64,000 nt of DNA from Aeromonas media (GTDB lineage: Bacteria > Pseudomonadota > Gammaproteobacteria > Enterobacterales > Aeromonadaceae): positions 37,805-101,804 of the forward strand of contig NZ_CDBZ01000010.1 of assembly GCF_000819985.1 (NCBI RefSeq), in the 5' to 3' direction. This document shows, one piece after another, positions 26,169 through 36,378 of this stretch (within the stretch, counting starts at the first letter, position 1; every line of letters starts with the position of its first letter). The notes under the pieces are model-generated. The model was not told the origin of the DNA, made no database searches, and worked only from the letters and a program-made list of their open reading frames with translations. The position numbers and the translations under genes were made by a program.

Positions 26169-26375
26169 TCAGTAAGGGCGCGGGTTGGGCTCCAGCCAGC
26201 CCATCATCAGGGAGAGCAGCAGGATGACGACCACCAGCAGGGAAAAGAACACCCGACGCCCCAGCGGGGCGGACATCTTCTGGGGATGACCCGTGGTCAT
26301 CATCAGCCAGAGGGCATGAAACAGCTGCCCAATGATGAGCAGCAGCATCAGTACCAGCACTATCTTGATCAACAT
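26169..26375 (-). CDS. DUF2909-like twin-membrane-segment protein
   Basis: A 68-residue protein with two membrane segments (LIKIVLVLMLLLIIGQLFHALWLMM and RRVFFSLLVVVILLLSLMMGWL) joined by a short polar loop TTGHPQKMSAPLG. Such proteins recur next to cox genes in gammaproteobacteria. The function is unknown; help in oxidase assembly is a guess from context. The ATG has a strong ribosome site (GGAGGG, seven bases away). It runs opposite to the surrounding cox genes, between coxC (8 bp apart, convergent) and surf1 (divergent). Confidence 0.8.
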   Translation of the reverse strand: MLIKIVLVLMLLLIIGQLFHALWLMMTTGHPQKMSAPLGRRVFFSLLVVVILLLSLMMGWLEPNPRPY

Positions 26376-26402
26376 GTTGGAGCCCTCCGTTATATGCGTG
26401 AC

Positions 26403-27119
26403 ATGGCTACATGGGATAAGCAGCGACCATGGCATCACAGGCGCTGGATCGTACTGATGTTCACTCTGGTTGTGACGGCGGGTTTGTGCAAGCTGTCGCT
26501 TTGGCAGTGGCAGCGGGGGATGGAGAAAGAGGCCTGGCTGGGGCGGATGGCAGTGGCGCAGCAGGTGGCGCCACTGACGCTTGCCCGGATCGACTGGCGC
26601 AACCTCGAGTCACTGGACGGCCTGTCACTGGGAGGGGAGGTCGAATGGGTGTCCCCTCATGTCTGGTTGCTGGACAACCAGGCGGTGGCGGGCGAGATCG
26701 GCTATGACGTCATCATACCGGTACGCGCCGGTGATGCCCGTCCCTTGTTGCTGGTCAACCTGGGCTGGGTGCCTGTACCCGCCAGCCGGCAGCAGCTGCC
26801 AAGGCCCGTCATCCCGGCAACTCTGGAGCTCGACGGTCTGTTGCGCACAGCCCCCGGTGGCGTCTTGCTGGGTCAGAACATAGAGTCCGGCCCCTATCCT
26901 AACCGGCTGCAGTCCATCAGGGTGAATGCCCTGAGCGAGATCATCGGCTCGCCCCTTGCTGACGCCGTGTTTTATCAAAGGCAGACTCCCTTCCTCCATC
27001 ACTACCAGCCGAATGTCATGCCGCCCGAGAAGCACAGGGCGTATGCAGTGCAATGGCTTGGGCTGGCACTGGTGATGCTGGTGGGCGGTCTGGTGCTGAC
27101 AAGGAGGTTGTCCCCATGA
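26403..27119 (+). CDS. SURF1-family cytochrome oxidase assembly protein
   Basis: Inner-membrane protein of 238 residues with a membrane helix at each end (WIVLMFTLVVTAGLCKLSLWQWQRG and YAVQWLGLALVMLVGGLVLTRR) and a periplasmic domain between. The family motifs LGxWQxxR (LSLWQWQRG), LVNLGWVP and the C-terminal YAVQWxGLA are present. Surf1 helps insert heme a into subunit I. No strong ribosome site precedes the ATG at 26403. It overlaps the next gene by four bases. Confidence 0.9.
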   Translation: MATWDKQRPWHHRRWIVLMFTLVVTAGLCKLSLWQWQRGMEKEAWLGRMAVAQQVAPLTLARIDWRNLESLDGLSLGGEVEWVSPHVWLLDNQAVAGEIGYDVIIPVRAGDARPLLLVNLGWVPVPASRQQLPRPVIPATLELDGLLRTAPGGVLLGQNIESGPYPNRLQSIRVNALSEIIGSPLADAVFYQRQTPFLHHYQPNVMPPEKHRAYAVQWLGLALVMLVGGLVLTRRLSP

Positions 27120-27604
27120 ACTCATGGTCAAGATGGAAGGTACCTGTCCTTTTTTGGCTGGTGATACTGCTGCCTGTGGTATTGGCTGCGCTGACCCTGA
27201 GGCAGGGCTGGTATGAACCCGGTACTCGCAACAAGGGGGCCTGGTTGGATCGGGAGGTCTATCTGTTGCAGCCGCTCCCGTCCCATCAGAGCAAATGGCG
27301 GCTGGTCTATCTGGCTGCCAGGCGTTGTGAGGCGCAATGCCAGCAGGTGCCAGAGTTGATGTCGCGGATCCAGAGCGCCCTTGGCCGCAATCTGGACAAG
27401 CTGGAACTGGTGCAACTGACCGATGCGCCGCCGCGCGGGGCGAACGGAGCCGTGCGGGCGGGCGATATGATGCTGGTGGACTCGCAAGGGCTGGCCATTC
27501 TGCGTTACGAGGTGCCGGCCAGCACGGCGGCGTGGCCGCTGCTTGGCAAGGCAGTGCTGTCGGATCTGCAGCAACTGCTCAAGTATCAGCGAGGTGTGCA
27601 ATGA
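27116..27604 (+). CDS. Membrane-anchored thioredoxin-like (possibly Sco-related) oxidase-associated protein
   Basis: A 162-residue protein with one N-terminal membrane helix (VPVLFWLVILLPVVLAAL) and a periplasmic domain. KWRLVYLAARRCEAQC holds a CxxxC pair (Cys71, Cys75) where Sco copper chaperones carry theirs. GDMMLVDSQGLAILRYE resembles the late beta-strand of thioredoxin folds. It overlaps surf1 (ATGA) and precedes ctaA, so a part in CuA loading or disulfide reduction of coxB is plausible. The Sco link rests on these motifs only; the conserved distal His is not obvious. Confidence 0.7.
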   Translation: MNSWSRWKVPVLFWLVILLPVVLAALTLRQGWYEPGTRNKGAWLDREVYLLQPLPSHQSKWRLVYLAARRCEAQCQQVPELMSRIQSALGRNLDKLELVQLTDAPPRGANGAVRAGDMMLVDSQGLAILRYEVPASTAAWPLLGKAVLSDLQQLLKYQRGVQ

Positions 27605-27674
27605 ACGCGCACCTGAGGCCTGTGTCGTGTGTCCTGTTGCCATCATCCGGGTACAAGCTTCAGCGGGGGGGCGT

Positions 27675-28691
27675 ATGAAAATACAGAAGAGGCTGGCATC
27701 GATCGCCATTGTGCTGGCGGTGTTGGTCATCGTGCTCGGTGCCTATACCCGGCTGACGGATGCCGGGTTGGCCTGCCCCGATTGGCCCGGTTGTTACGGC
27801 TCCCTGGCCGTCCCCCAATCCGTGCATATGGAGCGGGCGGCCCAGCTCTATCCGGATACACCGCTGGAGCCTCACAAGGCGCGCAGCGAGATGGTTCATC
27901 GCTACTTCGCCGGTGTGCTGGGTGGTGTGATTGCGTTGCTGTTCATGCTGAGCTGGCGCGCTGGCGGTCGTCTGCGCCACCTCTCGGGGGCCTTGCTGGT
28001 GCTGGTGGTTGGCCAGGCAGCCCTTGGTATGTGGACGGTGACGCTGGCGCTGCATCCTCTGGTGGTGACCACCCATCTGCTGGGTGGGTTCGCCATCCTG
28101 ACCCTGCTCTGGCTCTATCGGACCGAGCTTGTGCGCTCCCCCGCGAACGCGCCCGTCTGCCACGGTGAGGGCTTGCCCTGGCTGGGCAATGCGGCCTGCG
28201 GTGTGCTGCTGCTTCAGATAGCGCTGGGGGGCTGGACGTCGGCGAACTATGCGGCCATGGCCTGCGTCGAGCTGCCTCTCTGTCAGGGGAGCTGGCAGGC
28301 GCAGCTGAACTGGGAGGAGGCATTTCATCTGCCGTTCGGCCACGCTAGCTATGAGTTCGGGGTGCTGAGCAAGGAGGCGCGCCAGACCATCCATATCGCC
28401 CATCGTCTGGGAGCCCTTGCCACCGCCCTGCTGGTGGGGGGCTTTGCCCTCGCTCTGATCCGTCAGGGGGCCCCGTTGCGCTTCCTGGGGGGGGGCTTGC
28501 TGGCCCTGCTGCTGGTGCAAATTGCCTTGGGGCTGGCGAATGTCCACCTGGCCCTGCCGTTGGCCAATGCCCTCGCGCACAACCTGGTGGCGGCGCACCT
28601 GCTGGTGTGTTGTGTACTGGCCCGTGGGCGGCTCTCCCGCCCCCGGCTTTCCCCTTCGCTGTCGCCTGAGGCGATCAGGAGTCAGACATGA
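27675..28691 (+). CDS. ctaA: Heme A synthase (CtaA/Cox15)
   Basis: Inner-membrane enzyme of 338 residues and about eight helices that oxidises the heme O methyl group to make heme A. The N-terminal [22 protein letters not shown] is the family signature. Heme-ligand histidines occur in [35 protein letters not shown] and [10 protein letters not shown] chose the ATG at 27675, directly before the first helix; the frame is open upstream. It overlaps ctaB by four bases. Confidence 0.94.
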   Translation: MKIQKRLASIAIVLAVLVIVLGAYTRLTDAGLACPDWPGCYGSLAVPQSVHMERAAQLYPDTPLEPHKARSEMVHRYFAGVLGGVIALLFMLSWRAGGRLRHLSGALLVLVVGQAALGMWTVTLALHPLVVTTHLLGGFAILTLLWLYRTELVRSPANAPVCHGEGLPWLGNAACGVLLLQIALGGWTSANYAAMACVELPLCQGSWQAQLNWEEAFHLPFGHASYEFGVLSKEARQTIHIAHRLGALATALLVGGFALALIRQGAPLRFLGGGLLALLLVQIALGLANVHLALPLANALAHNLVAAHLLVCCVLARGRLSRPRLSPSLSPEAIRSQT

Positions 28692-29593
28692 ACAGCAAGT
28701 CATTGGCCCGCTTCATCGACACCCGGCTGTTGCGGGACTACTACCAACTGACCAAGCCCAAGGTGGTGGCCTTGCTGCTGCTGACCGCCTGGGTCGGCAT
28801 GCTGCTGGCCGAGCCGACCCAGGCCTCACTGGACGAGATGGTGCTGGGACTGACGGGGATAGGGCTGCTGGCTGCGGGGGCCGCGGCCATGAATCACTCT
28901 CTGGATCACGGCATCGATGCCCAGATGCGCAGAACGCGCTGGCGACCGGTCGCCATGGGGCGGATCGGGCCTAAGTCTGCGATGGTGTTTGCGCTCTGGC
29001 TGGCGTTGACGGGCTTCGTCCTGCTCTATTGGGGCGTGAATCCTCTGACCGCCTGGCTGACCCTGGCCAGCCTGTTTGGCTATGCGGTCGTCTATACCCT
29101 GCTGCTCAAGCGGGCCACACCACAGAACATCGTCATCGGCGGGTTGGCAGGGGCCATGCCACCGCTGCTGGGCTGGACCAGCATAACGGGAGGGCTCTCG
29201 GCCGAGCCCTGGCTGCTGGTGATGATCATCTTCACCTGGACGCCGCCTCACTTCTGGTCCCTGGCCATCCACAGACGGGATGACTATGCTGGCGCGAACA
29301 TTCCCATGCTGCCCGTCACCCACGGCATCGCATTCACCAAGACGGCAATCCTGCTCTATCTGATGATCCTGACCCTGGTCTGCCTGCTGCCCTACCTGAT
29401 CGGCATGTCCGGGCTGCTTTATCTGATCGGCAGTCTGGCGTTGAACCTCGGGTTCTGCTGGCATGGCTGGTTGCTGAAGTATTCGGATCGCCCCGGTCAG
29501 GCGATGCGCACTTTCCGCTTCTCCATCTATCACCTGATGTTGCTGTTTGGTCTGCTTATTCTGGATCACCACTGGTTGTGGCGGCTGTCATAG
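28688..29593 (+). CDS. ctaB: Protoheme IX farnesyltransferase (heme O synthase)
   Basis: Membrane prenyltransferase of 301 residues that adds farnesyl to heme B, giving heme O for CtaA. The metal-diphosphate motif NxxxDxxxD appears as [19 protein letters not shown]. The second motif appears in [29 protein letters not shown]. Known in E. coli as cyoE. It is translationally coupled to ctaA and ends the oxidase cluster. Confidence 0.95.
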   Translation: MNSKSLARFIDTRLLRDYYQLTKPKVVALLLLTAWVGMLLAEPTQASLDEMVLGLTGIGLLAAGAAAMNHSLDHGIDAQMRRTRWRPVAMGRIGPKSAMVFALWLALTGFVLLYWGVNPLTAWLTLASLFGYAVVYTLLLKRATPQNIVIGGLAGAMPPLLGWTSITGGLSAEPWLLVMIIFTWTPPHFWSLAIHRRDDYAGANIPMLPVTHGIAFTKTAILLYLMILTLVCLLPYLIGMSGLLYLIGSLALNLGFCWHGWLLKYSDRPGQAMRTFRFSIYHLMLLFGLLILDHHWLWRLS

Positions 29594-29634
29594 GGGGGAG
29601 GTATCTGGCAGGGGATATGGGTAGTGGTTTGCAC

Positions 29635-29664
29635 ATTCAGGCTGGCCCCGAGGCCAGCCTGAAT
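29635..29664. terminator. Convergent hairpin between ctaB and patD
   Basis: A perfect 13-bp stem (ATTCAGGCTGGCC / GGCCAGCCTGAAT) with loop CCGA lies between the two convergent genes. No clear T-run follows on either strand, so it may terminate weakly or protect the 3' ends. Confidence 0.55.
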
Positions 29665-29669
29665 CATGT

Positions 29670-31100
29670 TCAGAGCTTGACCATGATGTGGCGCGGCACC
29701 GTGTAGTCTTCCAGCGCGTAGAGGGAGAGATCCTTGCCGTAGCCGGACATCTTCATGCCGCCGTGGGGCATCTCGGAGGTGAGCATGAAGTGGGTGTTGA
29801 TCCAGGTGCAGCCGTACTGCAAGTGGCTGGCCACCTTGCTGGCGAGGCTCAGATCCCGGGTCCAGACCGAGCTGGCGAGGCCGTAGTCCGAGTCGTTGGC
29901 CCACTGCACCACCTGCTCGGCGTCGGTGAAGCGGGTCACCGACACCACCGGGCCAAACACCTCCCGGCGCACGATTTCATCCTCCTGACGGGCGTGGGCG
30001 ATCAGGGTCGGCTCGAAGAAGAAGCCGTTGCCGGGGCGGATCTTGCCCCCCGCCGTCACCTCCACGTGACCGCTGCTCTGGGCCCGCTCGACAAAGCTGG
30101 CGACCCGGTTGCGCTGCCGGTCCGAGATGAGCGGCCCCATCTCCACCCCCTCCTCGCGCGGGCCGCCCACCTTGATGGAGGCCACCGCCTCGGTCATGGC
30201 GGCGACAAACTTGTCGTAGATCTTGCCCTGGGCATAGATGCGGCAAGCGGCGGTGCAATCCTGACCGGCGTTGTAGAAGCCGAAGGTGCGAATGCCCGCC
30301 ACCACAGCCTCCAGATCCGCATCGTCGAAGATGATGACCGGCGCCTTGCCCCCCAGCTCCAGGTGGGTGCGCTTCATGGTGCGGGCGGCGCTCTGCAGGA
30401 TCTTCTGGCCGGTGGCAATATCACCGGTGAGCGACACCATGCGCACCAGCGGGTGCTCCACCAGCGGTGCCCCTACGCTCTCGCCCCGGCCGCAGACGAT
30501 GTTGATGACGCCGCGCGGGAAGAGCTCGCTGGCGAGCTCCGCCAGGCGCAGGGCGGTGAGCGGGGTCTGCTCGGAGGGCTTGAGCACCACCGTATTGCCG
30601 GCGGCGAGTACGGGAGCCATCTTCCAGGCCGCCATCATCAGCGGATAGTTCCAGGGGGCAATGCTGCCCACCACCCCGATGGGGTCGCGGCGGATCATGC
30701 TGGTGTGCCCCTCGATGTACTCCCCCGCCAGCGGCCCCTGCAGGCAGCGAGCCGCGCCGGCGAAGAAGCGGAAACAGTCCACCACCGCCGGCAGCTCGTC
30801 ATTGAGCACCGCCAGATAGGGCTTGCCGCAGTTGAGGGATTCGAGCGCCGCAAACTCCTCGGCGTGGCGCTCGATGGCATCGGCCAGGCGCAGCAGCAGG
30901 GTGCTGCGCTGGGCCGGGGTGGTGCGGCTCCACTGGGCGAAGGCGCGCTGGGCACCGTTCACCGCCCGGTTCACCTGCTCGAATGAAGCTTCTGGCACCG
31001 AGGCGAGAAGCTCCCCGGTGGCCGGGTTGAGGATGGGCTCGGCCTGGCCGTCACCGGTGACGAACTGACCGTCGATCAAGAGTTGGGTAGAGAGTTTCAT
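29670..31100 (-). CDS. patD: Gamma-aminobutyraldehyde dehydrogenase
   Basis: Cytoplasmic NAD-dependent enzyme that oxidises 4-aminobutanal (from putrescine) to GABA. Length 476. It is very close to E. coli PatD/Ydc[56 protein letters not shown], the catalytic Cys in [15 protein letters not shown], and the end [16 protein letters not shown]. The ATG at 31100 has AAGGA seven bases upstream; an earlier start would add six residues. It is the last gene of ydcSTUV-patD, the arrangement in E. coli, tying transport to catabolism. Confidence 0.93.
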   Translation of the reverse strand: MKLSTQLLIDGQFVTGDGQAEPILNPATGELLASVPEASFEQVNRAVNGAQRAFAQWSRTTPAQRSTLLLRLADAIERHAEEFAALESLNCGKPYLAVLNDELPAVVDCFRFFAGAARCLQGPLAGEYIEGHTSMIRRDPIGVVGSIAPWNYPLMMAAWKMAPVLAAGNTVVLKPSEQTPLTALRLAELASELFPRGVINIVCGRGESVGAPLVEHPLVRMVSLTGDIATGQKILQSAARTMKRTHLELGGKAPVIIFDDADLEAVVAGIRTFGFYNAGQDCTAACRIYAQGKIYDKFVAAMTEAVASIKVGGPREEGVEMGPLISDRQRNRVASFVERAQSSGHVEVTAGGKIRPGNGFFFEPTLIAHARQEDEIVRREVFGPVVSVTRFTDAEQVVQWANDSDYGLASSVWTRDLSLASKVASHLQYGCTWINTHFMLTSEMPHGGMKMSGYGKDLSLYALEDYTVPRHIMVKL

Positions 31101-31129
31101 GGTTGCATCCTTGCGCACGCGTTGAGTCG

Positions 31130-31963
31130 TTATTTGCCACTGCCGGCGACGTCCTGGCCGTCGCGGGTGAGGTAGTAGGCAAGCAGAATGGGAATGGTGG
31201 TGAAGGCCACTATGATGAGCGCCACCACGTTGGTGACCGGCCTGTCCCGTGGCCGGATCAGCTCCTGATACATCCAGATCGGCAGTGTGGTTTGCTGACC
31301 GGCGGTGAAAGTGGTGACGATCACCTCGTCAAAGCTGAGCGCAAACGCCAGCATGCCCCCCGCCAGCAGGGCGGTGGCGAGGTTGGGCAGGATCACGTAG
31401 CGCAGGGTCTGGAAGCCGTCGGCACCAAGATCCATCGACGCCTCGATGAGACTCTGGTTGGTACGGCGAAAGCGCGCCAGGGCATTGTTGTAGACCACCA
31501 CCACGCAGAAGGTGGCGTGACCGATGACGATGGTCCAGAAGCTGAAGGGGATCTCCATCACCCCATAGGCGGAGCGCAGCGCGATACCGGTGACGATGCC
31601 GGGCAGGGCGATGGGCAGCACCAGCAAGAGCGACACCACCTCCTGACCGAAGAAGCGGCTGCGGGCGATGGCCCCCGCCGCCAGGGTGCCGAGCACCATG
31701 GCGGCCAGCGTCGCCAGTCCCGCTACCTCCAGCGACAGCTGGATGGCACGCCACACGTCGGGGCGGTTGAGGGTCACCTCGAACCACTTGAGAGTGAGCC
31801 CGGGCGGTGGGAACTGGTAGCTCTTGCTCTCGCTGGTGAAGGCGTAGAGGAAGATGAACAGGATCGGAAAGTGCAGGAACAGGAGGCCGCCGATGGCCGC
31901 ATACTTGAGCAGGCCGGAAGGCTGGTTGCCATGGTCCCGTTTCTTAGGCTGATTAGAGCGCAT
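31130..31963 (-). CDS. ydcV: Putrescine-type ABC transporter permease
   Basis: Inner-membrane permease of 277 residues with six helices. The ABC coupling motif [21 protein letters not shown] is present. It resembles E. coli YdcV along its whole length ([65 protein letters not shown]). It overlaps the end of ydcU by 11 bases and is followed after 29 bp by patD. Confidence 0.93.
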   Translation of the reverse strand: MRSNQPKKRDHGNQPSGLLKYAAIGGLLFLHFPILFIFLYAFTSESKSYQFPPPGLTLKWFEVTLNRPDVWRAIQLSLEVAGLATLAAMVLGTLAAGAIARSRFFGQEVVSLLLVLPIALPGIVTGIALRSAYGVMEIPFSFWTIVIGHATFCVVVVYNNALARFRRTNQSLIEASMDLGADGFQTLRYVILPNLATALLAGGMLAFALSFDEVIVTTFTAGQQTTLPIWMYQELIRPRDRPVTNVVALIIVAFTTIPILLAYYLTRDGQDVAGSGK

Positions 31964-32917
31964 CGAAGGCCCCCAAGCGTTTTGCGATGGTGAGGTAGAT
32001 GGCGATGATAAGGATCGGCACCAGCGAGAAGGCGGCGGCGAAGGGCAGGTTGCCCGCCGTGCCCTGCTGCATGTAGACCACCTGACCTATGTACATGGTG
32101 GAGTTGCCTATGATGCCGGGGATGATGTAGTCCCCCAGCGTCAGGGAGAAGGTGAAGATGGAGCCCGCCACCACGCCGGGCAGGGCCAGCGGCAGGATCA
32201 GGGTACGAAAGGTCTGGGCCGGGGTGGCGCCGAGATCGCCGCTCGCCTCAAGCAAAGAGCGCGGGATCCGCTCCACCGCCGCCTGGATCGGCAGGATCAT
32301 GAAGGGTAGCCAGACGTAGACGAAGACGATGAAGGTGCCGAGCCGCGAGAACGACAGCGAGGGGCCGCCTATCACCGGCAGGGAGAGGATGCCATCCAGC
32401 AGCCAGTCCAGCCCCAGGGTGTCTGCCAGCCAGCTGATGACCCCCTCCTTGGCCAAGATCAGCTTCCAGGCGTAGACCCGCACCAGATAGCTGGACCAGA
32501 GTGGCAGCATGATGCCGACGTAGAACAGGGCCCGGGTCTTGCCGCTGGTGTAGCGCGCCATGTAGTAGGCCACCGGAAAGCCGAGCAGGGCGCAGGCCAG
32601 GGTCACCAGCAGCGACATGCCGACGGTGCGCAGGATCACGTCCAGGTTCTCTGCCCGCAGCAGGGCGACGAAGTTCTGCAGCCCCAGTTCGTGGCGGATC
32701 TGGCCGCTGAATTCGTCCAGCCCGAAGAAGGCGTTGGAGAGCAGCATCAGCAGGGAGCCGACATAGATGATGCCGAGCCAGAGCAGGGGTGGCCCGAGCA
32801 GGATGGCCAGCAACAGACCGGGACGGCCGTAGAGCAGGGTGGAGAGGCGCCGCAGCGGCCGCAAGCGTGCAGGTTCGATGGCGTGGCTCATGGCTAGACT
32901 CGCACTGTGGGGGAGGC

Positions 32918-32921
<4 letters not shown>
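31953..32921 (-). CDS. ydcU: Putrescine-type ABC transporter permease
   Basis: Inner-membrane PotB-type permease, 322 residues, with the coupling motif [25 protein letters not shown]. Helices begin around residue 35 after a polar, arginine-rich N-terminus. The ATG at 32921 overlaps the ydcT stop (ATGA) and is preferred; an in-frame ATG at 32891 would shorten the protein by ten residues. It pairs with YdcV to form the channel. Confidence 0.92.
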
Positions 32922-33931
<1,010 letters not shown>

Positions 33932-34005
33932 GGGACGTCCTTGTCTGTGTGGGAAAAGGCCGGACTCCTGTCCGGCCCGCCGGGTAGTGCGTTGTCAGCC
34001 CAGGC

Positions 34006-35151
34006 TCAGCGACCCCCCAGGATGGCGATATAGTCCGAGACCCAGCGATAGTAGGGCACACAGGTTCCCTGGCTCTTGCACTGGGAGACGGGGGTACGCC
34101 AGAAGTGAACCCGATCGAAGTTGTCGATGCCGTTGGTCTTGCAGCCCTCTTTCCCGAGCAGGGCGTTGCCCTCGCAGGCGGCGGGCACCACGGGCACGGA
34201 GCCGAACCAGGAGGCGAGATCCCCCTGCAACTTGTTGTTCAGGGAGTGCTCCAGCCACTTATAGGCACAGGTGAGGTTCTTGGCCTCGTTGTGCACCATG
34301 CTGGTGTCGGCCCAGCCGGTGACGCCCTCCTTGGGCACCGTCGTGGCGATGGGCTGCTTGTCGGCGATCAGGGTATTGGCCTGGAACGGCCAGGAGCCGG
34401 AGGCCACCACCCCCTCGTTCTTGAAATCATCTATCTGGACGAAGGCATCGTGCCAGTAGCGCCCCACCAGCTGGCGCTGCTTGCGCAGCAGATCGAGGGA
34501 GGCTTTGTATTGCTCCTCGTTCAGTTCGTAAGGATCCTTGATGCCGAGCGCGGGCTGGTGGCTCATCAGATAGAGAGCGGCATCGGCGATGTGGATGGGG
34601 CCGTCGAACGCCTGCACTCGCCCCTTGTTGGTCTTGCCGTCCGGCAGGGTCTGCTCTTCGAACACCACGCTCCAGGAGTCGGGCGCCTTGGGGAACACCT
34701 TGGTGTTGTACATCAATATGTTGCCGCCCCACTGGTAGGGCACGCCATAGTGCTTGCCATCTACCGTGTGCCAGGGAGCATTCTGCAGGCGGGGGTCTAT
34801 CTTGCTGTAGCTCGGGATGAGCGCCAGGTTGAGTGCCTGCACCTTGCCCCCCGCGATGAGGCGCAGGCTGGCGTCGCCGGAGGCAGTCACCAGATCGAAG
34901 CCCCCTTCGTTCATCAGGGCCACCATCTCGTCCGAGGTGGCGGCCGTCTTGACGCTGACCTTGCAGCCGGTCTCCTTCTCGAAGCCGGTTACCCAGTCGT
35001 AGTTCTTGTCGGTCTCGCCGCGCTCCACGTAGCCGGCCCAGGCCACGATATTGAGCTGGCCTTCACCCTTGCCGAGTTCGGTCGGGGCGGCCTGGATCTG
35101 GCCTGCCAGCAGGGCAGGGATCAGGGCCAGGGTCAGGGGGGTCAGTTTCAT
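34006..35151 (-). CDS. ydcS: Putrescine-type ABC transporter substrate-binding protein
   Basis: Periplasmic binding protein with a signal peptide (LTPLTLALIPALLAGQIQA). The mature start includes GEGQLNIVAWAGYVERGETDKNYDWV. With the ATG at 35151 (ribosome site AAGGAGAG) it has 381 residues, as in E. coli YdcS, and is similar throughout (TAATSDEMVALMNEGGFDLVTASGDASLRLI, HYGVPYQWGGNILMYNTK, KEGVTGWADTSM). The E. coli protein is also reported to have a poly-3-hydroxybutyrate synthase activity. It is the first gene of the operon. Confidence 0.94.
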   Translation of the reverse strand: MKLTPLTLALIPALLAGQIQAAPTELGKGEGQLNIVAWAGYVERGETDKNYDWVTGFEKETGCKVSVKTAATSDEMVALMNEGGFDLVTASGDASLRLIAGGKVQALNLALIPSYSKIDPRLQNAPWHTVDGKHYGVPYQWGGNILMYNTKVFPKAPDSWSVVFEEQTLPDGKTNKGRVQAFDGPIHIADAALYLMSHQPALGIKDPYELNEEQYKASLDLLRKQRQLVGRYWHDAFVQIDDFKNEGVVASGSWPFQANTLIADKQPIATTVPKEGVTGWADTSMVHNEAKNLTCAYKWLEHSLNNKLQGDLASWFGSVPVVPAACEGNALLGKEGCKTNGIDNFDRVHFWRTPVSQCKSQGTCVPYYRWVSDYIAILGGR

Positions 35152-35198
35152 CTTGCTCTCCTTGCATGAACTGGAGCCATGCGATACCGCAATGGCAC

Positions 35199-35213
35199 TT
35201 AACATCCTGTTAA
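35199..35213. promoter_or_regulatory. Inverted repeat upstream of ydcS
   Basis: TTAACA-TCC-TGTTAA is a perfect 6-3-6 palindrome 47 bp before the ydcS start. ATCTGC and GCAGAT form a second, wider inverted pair about 70 bp further upstream. Either could be a regulator site for the polyamine operon. Confidence 0.35.
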
Positions 35214-35349
35214 CCAGTCATGAGCGTAGGAGAAGGCAGTGGGAATGAGAATTTCAATTTTTGACGCCAGAGGTATCTGCCAAATCTATATCGAGTGCAG
35301 ATGAATCTTTTTTTTGATGATGGCTCGGTGATCACCCTGAGGGCGCTGG

Positions 35350-36273
35350 CTAGCGGGAGACCGGCTGGCGGGCCCGCAGCCGGCTCTGATCCCGCGCTAT
35401 GTCAATGAACTCGCGGGCGGTCCAGTCGAGCCGCGAGCCGCGCCGCCACACCAGGCCGATGTCGATGGCGGGGATGGGCTCCTTGATGGCGCGGGCCTCG
35501 ACCCGCTCCTGCTCCAGCGACCAGGGGCGGTAGGCAAAGTCCGGCAGCAGGGCTAGCCCTAGCTGGCTCGCCACCAGGCTGCGCACCGCTTCCACCGAGG
35601 CGGTACGCAGCACGATGCGCGGTGCTATGCCGTAGCGGCGCAGGCCGGCCCCGATGATCTGATCCAGCTGATCGGCGGTCAGCGAGATCATGGGCTCGTC
35701 ACCCAATGCTTTGAGGGAGAGGGTCGATTCGGCGCAGAGCGGGTGGTTGGCGGCGAGCCAGACCCGCAGTGGCGAGCGGGTCAGCAGTTCGGTATCGAAC
35801 GCCTCCTGGCGTATGGTGCGGTTGGTCATCAGTATTCCCACGTCCACCTCGCCGTTGACGATCTGATGCTCCAGAAACGGCTGCTCATCCTCCTTCACCT
35901 CGATGCGCACCGCCGGAAAGGCGCGGCGAAAGCGGCCTATGGCCTCCGACAGGTAGTAGCCGGCCACCAGCGTCGTCACCCCTATGGTGAGCTGCCCCTG
36001 ATCCTGCTGGGCCACCGCCTTGAGGGACTGGCCGGCTTCGGTCATGGCGCCGAGAATGCGCCTGGCATGGAGCAGAAACTGGTGGCCCTGGGCCGTCAGG
36101 GTGACGCCACGCGGGTTGCGCTCGAACAGGGCCGCGCCGAGTTCGGTCTCCAGCTCGCGGATGGCGCTGGTGACTGCCGACTGGGATATGTGCAGCTCGG
36201 CGGCGGCGCGGCTGACCGAGAAGCTGTCGGCCACGGCCACGAAGTAACGGATCTGGCGAAAGGTGAAGTTCAT
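35350..36273 (-). CDS. LysR-family transcriptional regulator
   Basis: DNA-binding regulator of 307 residues. The N-terminal MNFTFRQIRYFVAVADSFSVSRAAAELHISQSAVTSAIRELE is a LysR winged helix-turn-helix, followed by a type-2 periplasmic-binding-like effector domain. It lies upstream of ydcS on the same strand, 198 bp away. E. coli controls the ydc genes with a different type of regulator (YdcR), so a role in controlling ydcSTUV-patD is inferred from position only. Control of nhaC is an alternative. Confidence 0.88.
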   Translation of the reverse strand: MNFTFRQIRYFVAVADSFSVSRAAAELHISQSAVTSAIRELETELGAALFERNPRGVTLTAQGHQFLLHARRILGAMTEAGQSLKAVAQQDQGQLTIGVTTLVAGYYLSEAIGRFRRAFPAVRIEVKEDEQPFLEHQIVNGEVDVGILMTNRTIRQEAFDTELLTRSPLRVWLAANHPLCAESTLSLKALGDEPMISLTADQLDQIIGAGLRRYGIAPRIVLRTASVEAVRSLVASQLGLALLPDFAYRPWSLEQERVEARAIKEPIPAIDIGLVWRRGSRLDWTAREFIDIARDQSRLRARQPVSR

Positions 36274-36336
36274 CTGGGCATCCTGCCACGGGCGACGAGG
36301 TTGGCTGCCAGCTTAACCCCGAACTTCCCCCAAGCA

Positions 36337-36359
36337 AAAGGCGCCGTGATGGCGCCTTT
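36337..36359 (-). terminator. Terminator of nhaC
   Basis: AAAGGCGCC and GGCGCCTTT form a 9-bp stem with loop GTGAT. On the minus strand it is followed by TTTTG. It lies 20 bp after the nhaC stop and before the LysR gene. Confidence 0.75.
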
Positions 36360-36378
36360 ATCAGTATTTTTCCTGCGG

